A DNA stretch of 64,000 nucleotides, from positions 1-64,000 of the forward strand of contig JAFXVZ010000044.1 in the NCBI GenBank assembly GCA_017534535.1, given 5' to 3'. Positions 1-10,100 of this stretch are shown in pieces. The position numbers and the translations under genes were made by a program. The notes beneath the pieces are model-generated. The model was not told the DNA's origin, did no database searches, and worked only from the letters and a program-made list of their open reading frames with translations. How positions within the stretch are numbered: the first letter of the stretch is position 1; every line of letters starts with the position of its first letter. Source of the stretch: Bacteroidaceae bacterium (lineage in GTDB: Bacteria; Bacteroidota; Bacteroidia; Bacteroidales; Bacteroidaceae).

Positions 1-123
1 AATATATAATAATAAAAATTAATATTCTCTTTTTTACTTACCGTTGATACCTCTCCCCAAAGAAACTGTATTCTGTATTTCTGTATCAAAGACACGGGCA
101 CCAAAGTATGCCGCCAAATTAAA

Positions 124-303
124 ATGTATATGAACAATTTGATGAAGACGGATCTCCAGCGGATGACTTCGCTGAAGATTGATGAGTTGACAGGAAAGCC
201 TCACAATGAAGTGCTGAAGGCCATCCGCAAGATGGAGGAGGCATGGGTGAAAGTCAACCAGGGAAATTTTACCCTCGTTGAATACCGAGAAGCAAAGGGT
301 TAG
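124..303 (+). pseudogene. Rha-family phage regulatory protein, N-terminal fragment
   Basis: The reading frame begins with two close ATGs (124 and 130) and encodes about 59 residues resembling the N-terminus of the phage Rha/antirepressor family: MTSLKIDELTGKPHNEVLKA, then an IRKMEEAW segment and a F-x-L-x-x-Y-x-x-x-x-G stretch. A TAG at 301-303 stops it exactly where family members continue with a (R/L)PCYSL segment, and that segment (LRPCYSL) is present in frame straight after the stop. Most likely a nonsense mutation in a decayed prophage gene. The protein would be a DNA-binding phage regulator if intact. Family assignment is from memory of the Rha pattern. Confidence 0.6.
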
Positions 304-675
304 CTTCGCCCCTGCTACTCACTGATGAAGACAAGTTATAAGACTGCTGACGGGAATGATCCACCACTGGAAGCAGTAGAGAATTTGGTGGGCATCTGCG
401 AATTTTGGTTGGAGGAATTGCGTGAAACCTATAATAGGTTGTATGTAAAGGGGCCTAAGGAGCAGGGGATTATCATCAATCATGGATTTCGCTCTGTGCA
501 GGTCTCTGAGAAGATGGCGAAGGCAGGATTGAAGCCCAGCAAGACTTCCAATCATTTACAAGGCTGTGTGGTGGATATCGGTTGCAAGGATAAGCTGCAG
601 GCGGATAGGTATATGCAGATACTATGCCAAGACAAAGAGGGGAAAACGTGCGTTTTCCCCTCGTTTTATTGCTGA
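304..675 (+). pseudogene. M15-type peptidase fragment (phage endolysin-like), truncated
   Basis: This continues the frame of the Rha fragment. After the Rha-like LRPCYSL segment the protein becomes a different family: IIINHGFRS, then KTSNHLQGCVVDI, which matches the substrate and zinc-binding S/N-H-x-x-G-x-x-x-D-I motif of D-Ala-D-Ala carboxypeptidase-like M15 peptidases often used as phage lysins. The first ATG after the stop is at 325. The C-terminal part carrying the second metal-binding His is missing: the last 13 or so codons run through the terminator hairpin of the thr operon and the ORF ends inside thrC. It looks like a deletion joint between an early regulator gene and a late lysis gene. 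Confidence 0.55.
637..662. terminator. Bidirectional hairpin at the end of the thr operon
   Basis: Perfect 12-bp inverted repeat (GAGGGGAAAACG / CGTTTTCCCCTC) around a 2-base centre. It lies immediately 3' of the thrC stop (minus strand) and inside the M15 remnant on the plus strand, where it is followed by GTTTTATT. Confidence 0.7.
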
Positions 676-2165
676 AGCAGGTATGCCTTGAAGTCGTCAA
701 ACTGGCGGGTCATGTCGATGCTTTGCTTGGTGCCCTTCATGAAGTCTTGCAGACGCTGGGGGATGGCAACAGGCTCACCGATAATGGCCTCTACGGTGTC
801 TTTGAACTTGGCAGGGTGGGCGGTCTCGATGAAGAAACCTACCTCGCCTGGACGCAAACCTTCACGCAAGGCACGATGACCGCAAGCACCATGTGGGTCG
901 AGGAGGTAGCCATTGGTCTCATAGACACGACGGATCTCGTCGGCAATCTGCTCGTCGTTGTAGGTGGCACCACTGATGTCGGCACAGATGGCTTCGTGGC
1001 TGTTGTCATAGAGGGCGAGTACGCGGGCGAAATTGCTGGGGTCGCCAACGTCCATGGCATTCGCCAGGGTGGCGACGCTGGGGCGTGGGTTGTATTGGCC
1101 TGACAGCAGGTAGTTGTAGAAGATGTCATTGCGGTTGTTGGCGGCTATGAAGCGACTGATGGGCAGACCCATGCGCTTGCCGAACAAGCCTGCAGTGATG
1201 TTGCCGAAGTTGCCGCTGGGAACGCAACAGACGATATTTCGTTGAGGATTGAAGATTGACGATTGACGATTGAGTTGTGCTACTGCCCAAAAGTAGTAGA
1301 AGGCTTGGGGCAGGAAGCGGGCTACGTTGATGGAGTTAGCGCTGGTGAGCTTCATGTGAGCATTCAGGTCGGCATCCATGAAGGCAGATTTGACCAGGCG
1401 CTGGCAATCGTCGAAGGTGCCGTCAACCTCAAGGGCGGTGATGTTCTGTCCCAGGGTGGTGAATTGCTTCTCCTGGATAAGGCTTACCTTGCCTTTGGGG
1501 TAGAGTACATAGACGTGGATGCCGGGTACGCCCAGGAAGCCGTTGGCTACGGCACTGCCTGTGTCGCCGGAGGTGGCGACGAGGACGTTGACGATTGACG
1601 ATTGACTATGGACTATTGACGATTGACTATTGGGCTTCGCCCCAAATCGCTCACGCTCGGCATAGTTCAAGCAAGCTTGACTCTGCTCTCGCTCACTCGC
1701 GATTTTGACTATTGACTGCGTCCTATTTTGTCGCGACTCGCCCAAATCGATGCAAGCATCTTTGGCACTCGCTGCTCCAAAAAGTGACGATTGACCGTTG
1801 ACGAAATAGCCTAATGTCCTTGCCATGAAGCGGGCACCGACGTCTTTGAAGGCGAGGGTAGGACCATGGAACAGCTCTAAGGAGTAGATGTTGTCGCCCA
1901 CCTTCACCAGGGGGATGTCGAAGCTCATGGTGTCGAATACAATCTGTTTTAGCTTGTCGGAAGGGATGTCTTCGCCAAAGAAAGCCTGTGCTACGGCCAA
2001 TGACACTTCATGCAGGGTCATTTTGGGCATGCTCTCGTAAAATGATGCAGGGAGGATGTTGATGCGCTCAGGCATGAACAAACCTTTGTCGGCAGCAAGT
2101 CCTTTGATGACGGCTTCCTGCAAATCTACATCGGGTGTCTGGTGGTTGGTGCTATAGTATTTCAT
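666..2165 (-). CDS. thrC: Threonine synthase with in-frame repeat insertions
   Basis: PLP enzyme converting O-phosphohomoserine to threonine, last step of the pathway. The core is canonical: HGPTLAFKDVGARF holds the PLP lysine (K107), ATSGDTGSA is the phosphate-binding loop and CVPSGNFGN follows. At 499 aa it is about 65 residues longer than usual. Extra material sits at residues 120-193, directly before ATSGDTG, and about 12 residues (RQSSIFNPQRNI) before CVPSGNFGN. Both are encoded by GTCAATN heptamer repeats and an associated spacer, so they are insertions and not family domains. All catalytic motifs remain, so the enzyme is probably functional if the insert is a surface loop. Its ATG overlaps the apgM stop by 4 bp; last gene of thrA-apgM-thrC. 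Confidence 0.95.
   Translation of the reverse strand: MKYYSTNHQTPDVDLQEAVIKGLAADKGLFMPERINILPASFYESMPKMTLHEVSLAVAQAFFGEDIPSDKLKQIVFDTMSFDIPLVKVGDNIYSLELFHGPTLAFKDVGARFMARTLGYFVNGQSSLFGAASAKDACIDLGESRQNRTQSIVKIASEREQSQACLNYAERERFGAKPNSQSSIVHSQSSIVNVLVATSGDTGSAVANGFLGVPGIHVYVLYPKGKVSLIQEKQFTTLGQNITALEVDGTFDDCQRLVKSAFMDADLNAHMKLTSANSINVARFLPQAFYYFWAVAQLNRQSSIFNPQRNIVCCVPSGNFGNITAGLFGKRMGLPISRFIAANNRNDIFYNYLLSGQYNPRPSVATLANAMDVGDPSNFARVLALYDNSHEAICADISGATYNDEQIADEIRRVYETNGYLLDPHGACGHRALREGLRPGEVGFFIETAHPAKFKDTVEAIIGEPVAIPQRLQDFMKGTKQSIDMTRQFDDFKAYLLQQ
1247..1274. repeat. GTCAATN heptamer array inside thrC
   Basis: Four tandem 7-bp units (GATTGAA, GATTGAC, GATTGAC, GATTGAG on the plus strand). 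They encode the extra QSSIFN-type residues before the CVPSGNFGN motif of threonine synthase. Confidence 0.85.
1587..1801. repeat. Compound repeat insertion in thrC: heptamer arrays flanking a spacer
   Basis: Seven GATTGAC/TATTGAC-type heptamers at 1587-1634, a shorter pair near 1702-1715 and another set near 1786-1801 flank about 150 bp rich in CTCGC/GCTCAC words. The whole stretch is read in frame without a stop as about 74 extra residues of ThrC (including NSQSSIVHSQSSIVN). Residues on either side align with normal threonine synthases, so the boundaries are clear. Confidence 0.8.
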
Positions 2166-3397
2166 ATCTTCATAAATTCATTCATAAATTCATCGTATTT
2201 CAGCAGGCCATAATGACCGTTCACGCAACTGATCTCATCGAAGGTTTGTACGTCGTCGGGCTCGATGCCTGGATGCCATATCAGGAAAGGCACGGGCTCT
2301 GCCACATGGATGCGTTGTTCCACAGGGGTGGGGTGATCAGGCAAAACGGCGATGCACACGGGCTCGTTCCAATCTTTCACCTCATTGTAAATAGGGGTCA
2401 CGATGCGTCGGTCGAGGTCTTCGATGGTGTGCAGCTTCAGGGTGAGGTCGCCATCATGACCCGCTTCATCGCTGGCTTCCACATGCAGGAAGACAAAGTC
2501 GTCTTTACGCAAAGCCTCGATGGCAGCTTGCGCCTTACCTTCGTAGTTGGTGTCAGACAAGCCAGTGGCTCCTTCTACAGGGATGGCTTGCAGACCTGCC
2601 AATTTGCCGATGCCTTTAATGAGGTCAACGGCGGTGATGACATCCCCACGATGGATGTTGGGGTACATCTCCATGAGGGTTTGCATCTGGGGACGATAGC
2701 CTCCGCTCCAAGGCCAAATGGAGTTGGCGAGGTCGGCACCTCGCTTGGCACGTTCCACGTTGATGGGGTGCTTGGGGAGCAGCTCTTGTGACTTGAGGAT
2801 GAGGGCTATTAGCAAGTTTGCTGTTTCATCCGCAGGGTAATGGTCAATGGTCAATGGTGAATGGTCAATGGGTTTTGGTAAGAGTGGTTCCCACGCTTCA
2901 TCGGGATGGTCGTGGGGTGGGGCACAATCCAGGTCTTTGCTGGCTCCTTTGATAACCAAGAGGTGGCGGTATTGGATGCCGGGGATGAACTTGATGCGGT
3001 CATTACCCAGGTGCTCGTCGAGGTATTGGATGAGCTGGGTACCTTCCTCTGTGGTAAGGTGACCGCCATGATGGTTCTTGATTTTGCCATCTGCCAAGCA
3101 GATGATGTTGCATCGCATCGCCATGTCATCTGGTTGCATGTCGTAACCGATGGAGGCGGCTTCAAGAGGACCTCTGCCTTCATACACCTTGTGCATGTCG
3201 TAACCCAATATGGTGGTGTTGGCCACCTCGGAACCAGGGTTGAAACCCTCGGGCACCGTGAGTAGTCTGCCACATCGTCCTGTCTTTGCCAACAGGTCCA
3301 TCGTTGGGGTGTTGGCGAATTGCATAGGAGTTTGCCCACCCAGTCGCTCAACGGGGTGGTCTGCCATGCCGTCACCTAATATAATGATATGTTTCAT
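2162..3397 (-). CDS. ApgM-type phosphoglycerate mutase-like protein, probable homoserine kinase
   Basis: Alkaline-phosphatase-superfamily protein of the archaeal-type cofactor-independent phosphoglycerate mutase family (COG3635). Visible motifs: IILGDGMADHP at the N-terminus (metal-binding Asp), DVITAVDLIKGIGKLAG in the middle, and HVEASDEAGHDGD plus VLPDHPTPV near the C-terminus. It sits between thrA and thrC, overlapping thrC by 4 bp, in the place of thrB. Members in this position in Bacteroides have, as I recall, been implicated genetically as non-orthologous homoserine kinases, which fits because no other homoserine kinase is in the operon. An SPLTIDHYPAD-type segment before ETANLL comes from a heptamer repeat (2839-2872). 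The kinase role is inference from context. Confidence 0.85.
   Translation of the reverse strand: MKHIIILGDGMADHPVERLGGQTPMQFANTPTMDLLAKTGRCGRLLTVPEGFNPGSEVANTTILGYDMHKVYEGRGPLEAASIGYDMQPDDMAMRCNIICLADGKIKNHHGGHLTTEEGTQLIQYLDEHLGNDRIKFIPGIQYRHLLVIKGASKDLDCAPPHDHPDEAWEPLLPKPIDHSPLTIDHYPADETANLLIALILKSQELLPKHPINVERAKRGADLANSIWPWSGGYRPQMQTLMEMYPNIHRGDVITAVDLIKGIGKLAGLQAIPVEGATGLSDTNYEGKAQAAIEALRKDDFVFLHVEASDEAGHDGDLTLKLHTIEDLDRRIVTPIYNEVKDWNEPVCIAVLPDHPTPVEQRIHVAEPVPFLIWHPGIEPDDVQTFDEISCVNGHYGLLKYDEFMNEFMKI
2839..2872. repeat. Heptamer array inside apgM
   Basis: About five tandem AATGGTC-type 7-bp units on the plus strand, translated on the minus strand as part of the apgM protein (HSPLTIDHYP-like residues). 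Orientation relative to the gene is opposite to that in thrC. Confidence 0.8.
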
Positions 3398-3413
3398 AAA
3401 TAATTGTCAATCG

Positions 3414-5846
3414 TCAAACATTTGCTATTGACATGATATCCGCAAAGACACCAGCTGCCGTAACACTGGCACCAGCACCATAGCCCTGAATCATCATGGG
3501 GTACTCATGGTAGCGCTCGGTGGTGAGCAGGATGATATTGTTGCTGCTTTCCAAGCCATAGAATGGATGGGTGTTAGCCACCTCCTCGATGCCCACCGTA
3601 GCCTTGCCCTCGTTGAGCCTTGCCACGAAACGCCAACGCTTGTGCTGCTCAGCCAGCTTCTGGCGACGAGCTTCGAAGTCGGCATCCAGCTCGGGGATGC
3701 GTTTCCAGAAGTCGTCTAGTGAGCCTGACATCAACTCGTCGGGAATGAACAGGTGTTTCTCTACATCCTCCTGATCGAGGCGATAGCCTGCCTCACGGCC
3801 TAAGATAACCAGTTTGCGAATCACATCCGTGCCACTAAGGTCGATGCGTGGGTCGGGCTCCGAGAAGCCTTTCTCCTTCGCCTCCTTGATGGCTTGGCTC
3901 ATGCTGGTTTCCGCACTCAGGGCATTAAAGATATAGTTCAGTGTGCCACTGAGCACAGCTTCAATCTTAAGAATCTTGTCACCACTGTGGATCAGGTCGT
4001 TGATGGTATTGATGATAGGCAAACCGGCACCCACGTTGGTCTCGAAGAGGAACTTCACACCACGCTGGTGAGCCGTCTGCTTCAGACGCATATAGTTCTC
4101 GTAAGGCGAAGAGGCGGCAATCTTGTTAGCGGCAACCACGGATACGTTGTGTCGCAACAGTTGCTCGTAGAGTGATGCCACCCCACTGCTTGCCGTACAA
4201 TCCACGAACACGGCGTTGAAGATGTTCATGCCCGTTACCTCGTCCAGTAAACCGTTCAGGTTGCAATCCTTACCCTTTTCCATCAACTCACGTTTATAGT
4301 CTTTCAGGTTGATGCCTTCACGGGTGAACAAGCCCTTCTTGCTGTTGGCGATGCCCACCACATTCAGTTGCAGACCATTCTCACGCATCAGCTTTTCACG
4401 CTGACTCTCAATCTGGGTGATCAGGCTATGACCTACCGTACCGATACCGCAGATGAATAGGTTCAGCACTTGGTATTCAGACAGGAAGAACGAGTCGTGT
4501 ATCACGTTCAGAGACTTCCTGAGCAGCTTCTTGTTCACCACGAAAGAAATGTTGGTCTCGCTGGCACCTTGTGCGCAAGCGATGACACTGATACCACTAC
4601 GTCCCAGGGCACCGAACAGCTTACCTGCGATGCCAGGGGTGTGCTTCATGTTCTCACCAACGATTGCCACGGTGGCCAAGCCATATTCTGCTTTCATGGG
4701 GAACATTTCACCCATCTCAATCTCCTTGCTAAATTCCTGATCAAGTACCTCACAAGCAGTTACGGCATCTGCCGTACGTACGCCAATGGAGGTAGAGTTC
4801 TCACTGGATGCCTGGCTCACCATGAACACGCTAATGCCATGTTCTGCCAACGTGCTGAAGATGCGACGGTTTACACCAATCACACCCACCATACCTAAGC
4901 CTTGTACGGTGATGAGGCAGGTGTCGTCGATGCTGCTGATACCCTTGATGGCCTTCCCTGTACCGCTGGTAGTGCTTTGGCGTATCACGGTACCTTGTGC
5001 CTCGGGGTTGAATGTATTCTTAATTAAGATAGGGATATTCTTGTGATAGACTGGCCAGATGGTAGGTGGATAGACCACTTTGGCACCGAAGTTGCAGAGC
5101 TCAGTGGCTTCCACGTAAGTCAGACTACTGATGGTATATGCACTGTGAATCACACGGGGGTCAGCGGTCATGAAGCCATCGACGTCCGTCCAGATTTCCA
5201 GACTCTCAGCGTTTAAGGCAGCTGCTACGATAGCGGCGGTATAGTCGCTACCACCACGTCCGAGGTTTGTCACCTCGCCTGTATTCTTGTCGGTGGCAAT
5301 GAAACCTGGTATGAGGGTGAGTTTAGGCAGGTTACCCAATTGCTCTTTTACCAATTGGTTGGTTAAGTCAGCGTTCAAGATGTGTTTGCCTTGCTTGCGT
5401 TCCGTCTTGATAAACTGGCGGGAGTCTTTCCATTGGGCACCAGTCACTTCTGCCACGATGAGACTGGAGAGACGTTCGCCATAGCTCAGGATGGTGTCGT
5501 TGGTTTTACGACTTAAGTCTTTAATGAGGTAGATGCCTTGAAAGATGTCACGTAATTCGCCCAACAGCTGCTCAACCTGTGCCATCAGGGCATTGTAACG
5601 ATCACCTTTGGCAATGTTGTCATTAATCAGGTCGATGTGTCTTTGCGTCAGAGTGGCCAATTCCTCTTCATAAGCCTTATTGCCCTCGGAAGCCATCTTG
5701 GCAGTCTTGATGAGCTGGTCGGTTACACCCCCAAGGGCTGAAACCACTACAATCACTTGACCTTCCTGATGGCCAACAATCTGCTTGACGTTCCTGATGC
5801 TGGCGGTGGTACCCACTGACGAACCACCGAATTTTAATACTTTCAT
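3414..5846 (-). CDS. thrA: Bifunctional aspartokinase / homoserine dehydrogenase
   Basis: 810 aa, the usual length for the ThrA fusion. The N-terminal aspartokinase opens with MKVLKFGGSSVGT (nucleotide and aspartate site) and contains GRGGSDYTAAIVAAAL and WTDVDGFMTADPR. ACT regulatory repeats lie around residues 310-460 (GVIGVNRRIFSTLAEHGISV, then GIAGKLFGALGRSGISV). The C-terminal homoserine dehydrogenase begins near LFICGIGTVGHSL (NAD(P)-binding) and has KIEAVLSGTLNYIFN and EPDPRIDLSGTDVIRK. It catalyses steps 1 and 3 from aspartate to homoserine. First gene of the minus-strand operon; threonine feedback through the ACT domains is expected for the family. A CAAAATTA at 5871-5878 gives a minus-strand TAATTTTG that may be its -7 element. 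Confidence 0.96.
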   Translation of the reverse strand: MKVLKFGGSSVGTTASIRNVKQIVGHQEGQVIVVVSALGGVTDQLIKTAKMASEGNKAYEEELATLTQRHIDLINDNIAKGDRYNALMAQVEQLLGELRDIFQGIYLIKDLSRKTNDTILSYGERLSSLIVAEVTGAQWKDSRQFIKTERKQGKHILNADLTNQLVKEQLGNLPKLTLIPGFIATDKNTGEVTNLGRGGSDYTAAIVAAALNAESLEIWTDVDGFMTADPRVIHSAYTISSLTYVEATELCNFGAKVVYPPTIWPVYHKNIPILIKNTFNPEAQGTVIRQSTTSGTGKAIKGISSIDDTCLITVQGLGMVGVIGVNRRIFSTLAEHGISVFMVSQASSENSTSIGVRTADAVTACEVLDQEFSKEIEMGEMFPMKAEYGLATVAIVGENMKHTPGIAGKLFGALGRSGISVIACAQGASETNISFVVNKKLLRKSLNVIHDSFFLSEYQVLNLFICGIGTVGHSLITQIESQREKLMRENGLQLNVVGIANSKKGLFTREGINLKDYKRELMEKGKDCNLNGLLDEVTGMNIFNAVFVDCTASSGVASLYEQLLRHNVSVVAANKIAASSPYENYMRLKQTAHQRGVKFLFETNVGAGLPIINTINDLIHSGDKILKIEAVLSGTLNYIFNALSAETSMSQAIKEAKEKGFSEPDPRIDLSGTDVIRKLVILGREAGYRLDQEDVEKHLFIPDELMSGSLDDFWKRIPELDADFEARRQKLAEQHKRWRFVARLNEGKATVGIEEVANTHPFYGLESSNNIILLTTERYHEYPMMIQGYGAGASVTAAGVFADIMSIANV

Positions 5847-5924
5847 CTGCTAAATCTTTAGTTTTGGCGACAAAATTACGAAATTATTTGTAAATTCGCA
5901 GTCTAAACAGTGATATTTATTACT

Positions 5925-6965
5925 ATGAGTACGGATAACACATCTATTTTGCTGGTCTATACAGGAGGTACCATCGGCATGATTGAGAATCCCGTGACAG
6001 GTGCCTTAGAGAACTTCAGCTTTGCGCAACTCAAGAAGCATGTGCCGGAATTGCAGAAGTTCAGTTTCAATATCGACAGCTGTCAGTTTGATAAGCCAAT
6101 GGATTCGTCGGACATGGATGCCAAGGCTTGGCGACGTTTGGTGGATATCATTGTGCAGAATTACGACCGATACACAGGCTTTGTGGTGCTTCATGGTACA
6201 GATACAATGGCTTTTACGGCCTCTGCCTTGAGCTTTATGTTGCGTGGTTTGACTAAGCCTGTGATCTTGACGGGGTCACAGTTACCCATCGGTGTGATTC
6301 GTACGGATGGTAAGGAAAATTTGCTGACCAGCTTAGAGATTGCCGCGGCTCATCGTCCTGACGGGGAGCCTATGGTACAGGAGGTGTGTGTATATTTCGA
6401 AAACAAGTTGATGCGTGGCAATCGTACCACGAAGTTGAATGCCGAAGATTTTAATGCTTTCCGCTCATATAACTATCCTGACCTCGCCACGGTGGGCATC
6501 CACATCCGCTATAACCAGAATGCCATTCATTACGATGAGGTGAAAACACCTTTGGAGGTGCATACCGAGATGGATACCAGTGTGGCGATTTTGAAGCTCT
6601 TCCCTGGCATACAGGAGATGGTGGTTAGTTCGGTCCTGTCCATCGAGGGCTTGAAGGGTGTGGTACTGGAAACTTATGGTAGTGGCAATGCCCCTCGCAA
6701 GGATTGGCTGATTGATTGCCTGAGTGAGGCTACTCGTCGTGGAGTGGTGATTGTGAATGTCACCCAATGCAAGAGTGGTATGGTGGATATGGACCGCTAT
6801 GAAACAGGCTATCAACTCAAGTCGGCTGGGGTGTTGAGTGGCTATGACATTACTACAGAAGCAGCCCTTACCAAGCTGATGTTCCTCTTTGGACAGGGCT
6901 TGTCGGTGGAGGAAGTTCGCCAGGGGATGATGCACTCCATCGTAGGGGAGATATCGATGCTATAA
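5925..6965 (+). CDS. ansA: L-asparaginase, type I (cytoplasmic)
   Basis: Hydrolyses asparagine to aspartate and ammonia. Both threonine motifs are present: VYTGGTIGM near the N-terminus and VLHGTDTMAFTASALSFML; the lysine motif region ILTGSQLPIG follows. 346 aa without a signal peptide, matching the AnsA/cytoplasmic family. I use the ATG at 5925 (MSTDNTSILL); an in-frame GTG at 5910 would add five residues (MIFIT) with no similarity. Divergent from thrA, with about 78 bp between the starts. It supplies aspartate, the precursor used by ThrA, but co-regulation is not shown. Confidence 0.93.
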   Translation: MSTDNTSILLVYTGGTIGMIENPVTGALENFSFAQLKKHVPELQKFSFNIDSCQFDKPMDSSDMDAKAWRRLVDIIVQNYDRYTGFVVLHGTDTMAFTASALSFMLRGLTKPVILTGSQLPIGVIRTDGKENLLTSLEIAAAHRPDGEPMVQEVCVYFENKLMRGNRTTKLNAEDFNAFRSYNYPDLATVGIHIRYNQNAIHYDEVKTPLEVHTEMDTSVAILKLFPGIQEMVVSSVLSIEGLKGVVLETYGSGNAPRKDWLIDCLSEATRRGVVIVNVTQCKSGMVDMDRYETGYQLKSAGVLSGYDITTEAALTKLMFLFGQGLSVEEVRQGMMHSIVGEISML

Positions 6966-7099
6966 TCAACCGAGATTGCTGTATTCAGTTAGAAGAAGGG
7001 TGTGCCTTGCAGTTCGCAATCTTCACCTTTCTTCTCATTACTCGTGTACTCATATATATAATAAGGTGTGAAATTTGTTTTCGTTTTTGCTTTCATATA

Positions 7100-7131
7100 T
7101 TTGCTTATTTCGAAAAAAATCTGTTACTTTG
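7100..7131 (+). promoter_or_regulatory. Candidate promoter of carB
   Basis: TTTG at 7100-7103 and TTACTTTG at 7124-7131 (spacing 20), close to the Bacteroidetes TTTG-N19-TAnnTTTG consensus, with the carB ATG 21 bp downstream. Confidence 0.45.
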
Positions 7132-7152
7132 CTCGATTTTACAGCATAAGGT

Positions 7153-10100
7153 ATGAAACAGAATTTGAAAAAGGTATTAGTCTTGGGCTCAGGAGCGCTC
7201 AAGATTGGTCAGGCAGGAGAGTTTGACTATTCTGGCTCACAGGCTTTGAAAGCTTTACGTGAGGAAGGAATCAGTTCAGTGTTGATTAATCCTAATATCG
7301 CTACCATCCAGACTTCGGAGGGTATTGCTGATAAGGTGTATTTCCTGCCCATCACGACCAGTTTCGTGGAAAGGGTGATTGAGAAGGAGCGCCCTGATGG
7401 CATCTTGTTGGCTTTCGGTGGACAGACCGCCTTGAATTGCGGTACTGACTTATTTAAGAAAGGTGTACTGGAGAAATATGGTGTGCAGGTGCTCGGCACT
7501 TCTGTAGAGGCCATCATGAACACGGAAGACCGTGACTTGTTTGTGAAGGAACTCGACAAGATTCCTATGAAGACGCCTAAGAGCCACGCTGTGAATAATA
7601 TGCGTGAGGCACTGAAGGCCGCTGAGGAGATAGGATTCCCTATCATGATTCGTTCTGCTTATGCCTTAGGCGGACAGGGTAGCGGTATCTGCCAAAATGA
7701 GGAGGAGTTTATGACTTTGGCAGAGAGCGCCTTTACCTTCAGTAGTCAAATTCTTGTAGAAGAATCGCTGAAGGGTTGGAAAGAGATAGAATTTGAAGTG
7801 ATACGTGATGCCAACGATCATTGCTTTACCGTGGCAACGATGGAGAATGTTGATCCACTGGGCATCCATACAGGCGAGAGCATCGTGGTGGCTCCTATCT
7901 GCTCACTGAAGGATGAGCAGACCAAGATGATGCAAGACCTCTCAGTGCTTTGTGTACGCCACCTGAATATCGTGGGCGAGTGCAATATCCAGTTCGCCTT
8001 TAATGCTGAGACCAACGATTATCGTGTCATAGAAGTGAATGCCCGCTTGAGTCGTTCATCTGCTTTGGCATCTAAGGCCACAGGTTATCCGTTGGCTTTC
8101 GTAGCTGCTAAGATTGCCCTGGGCTATACCCTTGACCAGATTGGTGAGATGGATACCCCTAACTCGGCATACGTGGCACCACAGTTGGATTACCTGATTT
8201 GTAAGATTCCTCGTTGGGACTTGACCAAGTTTGCTACAGTGAGCCGTGAGATAGGCTCAAGCATGAAGTCGGTGGGCGAGATTATGTCCATCGGGCGTTG
8301 CTTTGAGGAGGTCATCCAGAAGGGCTTGCGTATGATAGGTCAGGGTATGCACGGCTTTGTGGGCAATAGTGTACAGTTTGATGACCTCGACAAGGAGTTG
8401 GCTCATCCTACTGACCTTCGCATTTTCGCCATCGCCGTGGCTTTTGAGCAAGGCTATACTGTGGAACGTGTGGAAGAGCTCACCAAGATCGACCCATGGT
8501 TCTTGAGTCGCATGAAGAACGTGGTGGATTACAAGAAGAAGCTGGAAGGCTATAATAGCTTGGATGAACTGCCTGTCGATGAGTTACGTGAGGCAAAGCG
8601 CTTGGGCTTCTCTGACTTCCAGATTGCCCGTTTCGTGCTGCATCCAAAGGGCTCTACTTACGAGAAGGAGAACTTGGAAGTACGTGCCCGTCGTAAGGCA
8701 TTGGGCATTATGCCAGCTGTGAAGCGTATCAACACCGTGGCTTCTGAACATCCTGATTTGACGAACTACCTGTATTTGACATACGGCACAGAAGGTTATG
8801 ATGTGCGTTACTATCACAATGAGAAGTCAGTGGTGGTGCTGGGATCAGGTGCTTACCGTATAGGTTCATCTGTAGAGTTCGACTGGTGCTCAGTGAATGC
8901 TACCCAGACGGCTCGTAAGTTGGGTTATAAGTCTATCATGATTAACTACAACCCTGAAACCGTTTCTACCGACTACGATATGTGCGACCGTTTGTACTTC
9001 GACGAGCTGTCGTTCGAGCGTGTGATGGATATCATTGACCTTGAGGAGCCTCGTGGTGTAGTGGTATCTGTTGGTGGACAGATTCCAAATAACCTGGCTA
9101 TGAAGCTGTATCGTCAGTCCGTTCCTGTTTTGGGTACTTCACCAGTAAGCATTGACCGTGCTGAGAATCGTGATAAGTTCTCTCGTATGCTTGATCAGCT
9201 GGGCATCGACCAGCCGGTATGGCATGAGCTTACCAACCTGGATGATATCAAGGAATTTATCGACCGTGTGGGTTATCCTGTGCTGGTGCGTCCATCTTAT
9301 GTGCTTTCTGGAGCAGCGATGAACGTATGCTATGATGATAGCGAGTTGGAGACCTACTTGAAAGCAGCTGCTAAGGTGTCTAAAGAATATCCAGTGGTGG
9401 TTTCTCAGTTCCTGCAGAACACAAAGGAGATTGAGTTCGATGCTGTGGCACAGAACGGTGAGATTGTGGAATACGCTATATCCGAGCACATCGAATTTGC
9501 TGGTGTACACTCAGGTGATGCTACTTTGGTTTGTCCTGCCCAGAAGATCTACTATGCTACTGGCCGTCAGATTAAGAAGATTAGTCGCCAGATTGCGAAG
9601 GAGCTCAATATCTCAGGTCCGTTCAACATCCAGTTCTTGGCTCGTAAGAACGAGGTAAAGGTGATTGAGTGCAACCTGCGTGCATCCCGCAGTTTCCCAT
9701 TCGTGAGCAAGGTGCTCAAACGCAACTTCATCGAAACGGCTACCCGCATTATGCTTGATGCTCCTTATACCAAGCCTGATAAGAGTGAGTTCGACATCGA
9801 CTGGATTGGTGTGAAGGCTCCGCAATTCTCATTCTCACGTTTGCAGAATGCTGACCCAGTACTGGGTGTCGATATGGCATCCACTGGTGAGGTGGGTTGC
9901 TTGGGCGACGATGTCAACGAGGCATTGTTGCAGGCCATGATTTCCGTAGGTTATAAGATACCTCGCCCAGAGGTGGGCATCATGGTGTCTTCAGGTGCTA
10001 TGAAGAGCAAGGTGGACTTGCTGGATGCCTGCCATCTCTTGCATCAGCAGGGTTATAAGATCTATGCAACAGCAGGAACGTCAGCATTCCTCAATGCCCA

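Noticed and set aside
301-303. Recoded or suppressed TAG stop
   Set aside because: No other in-frame TAG is bridged in intact genes here; the surrounding gene is a degraded phage fragment, so a nonsense mutation is simpler.
2135-2791. 218-aa frame on the plus strand across apgM
   Set aside because: Antisense shadow of a strongly conserved gene; no signal, no promoter and no recognisable protein.
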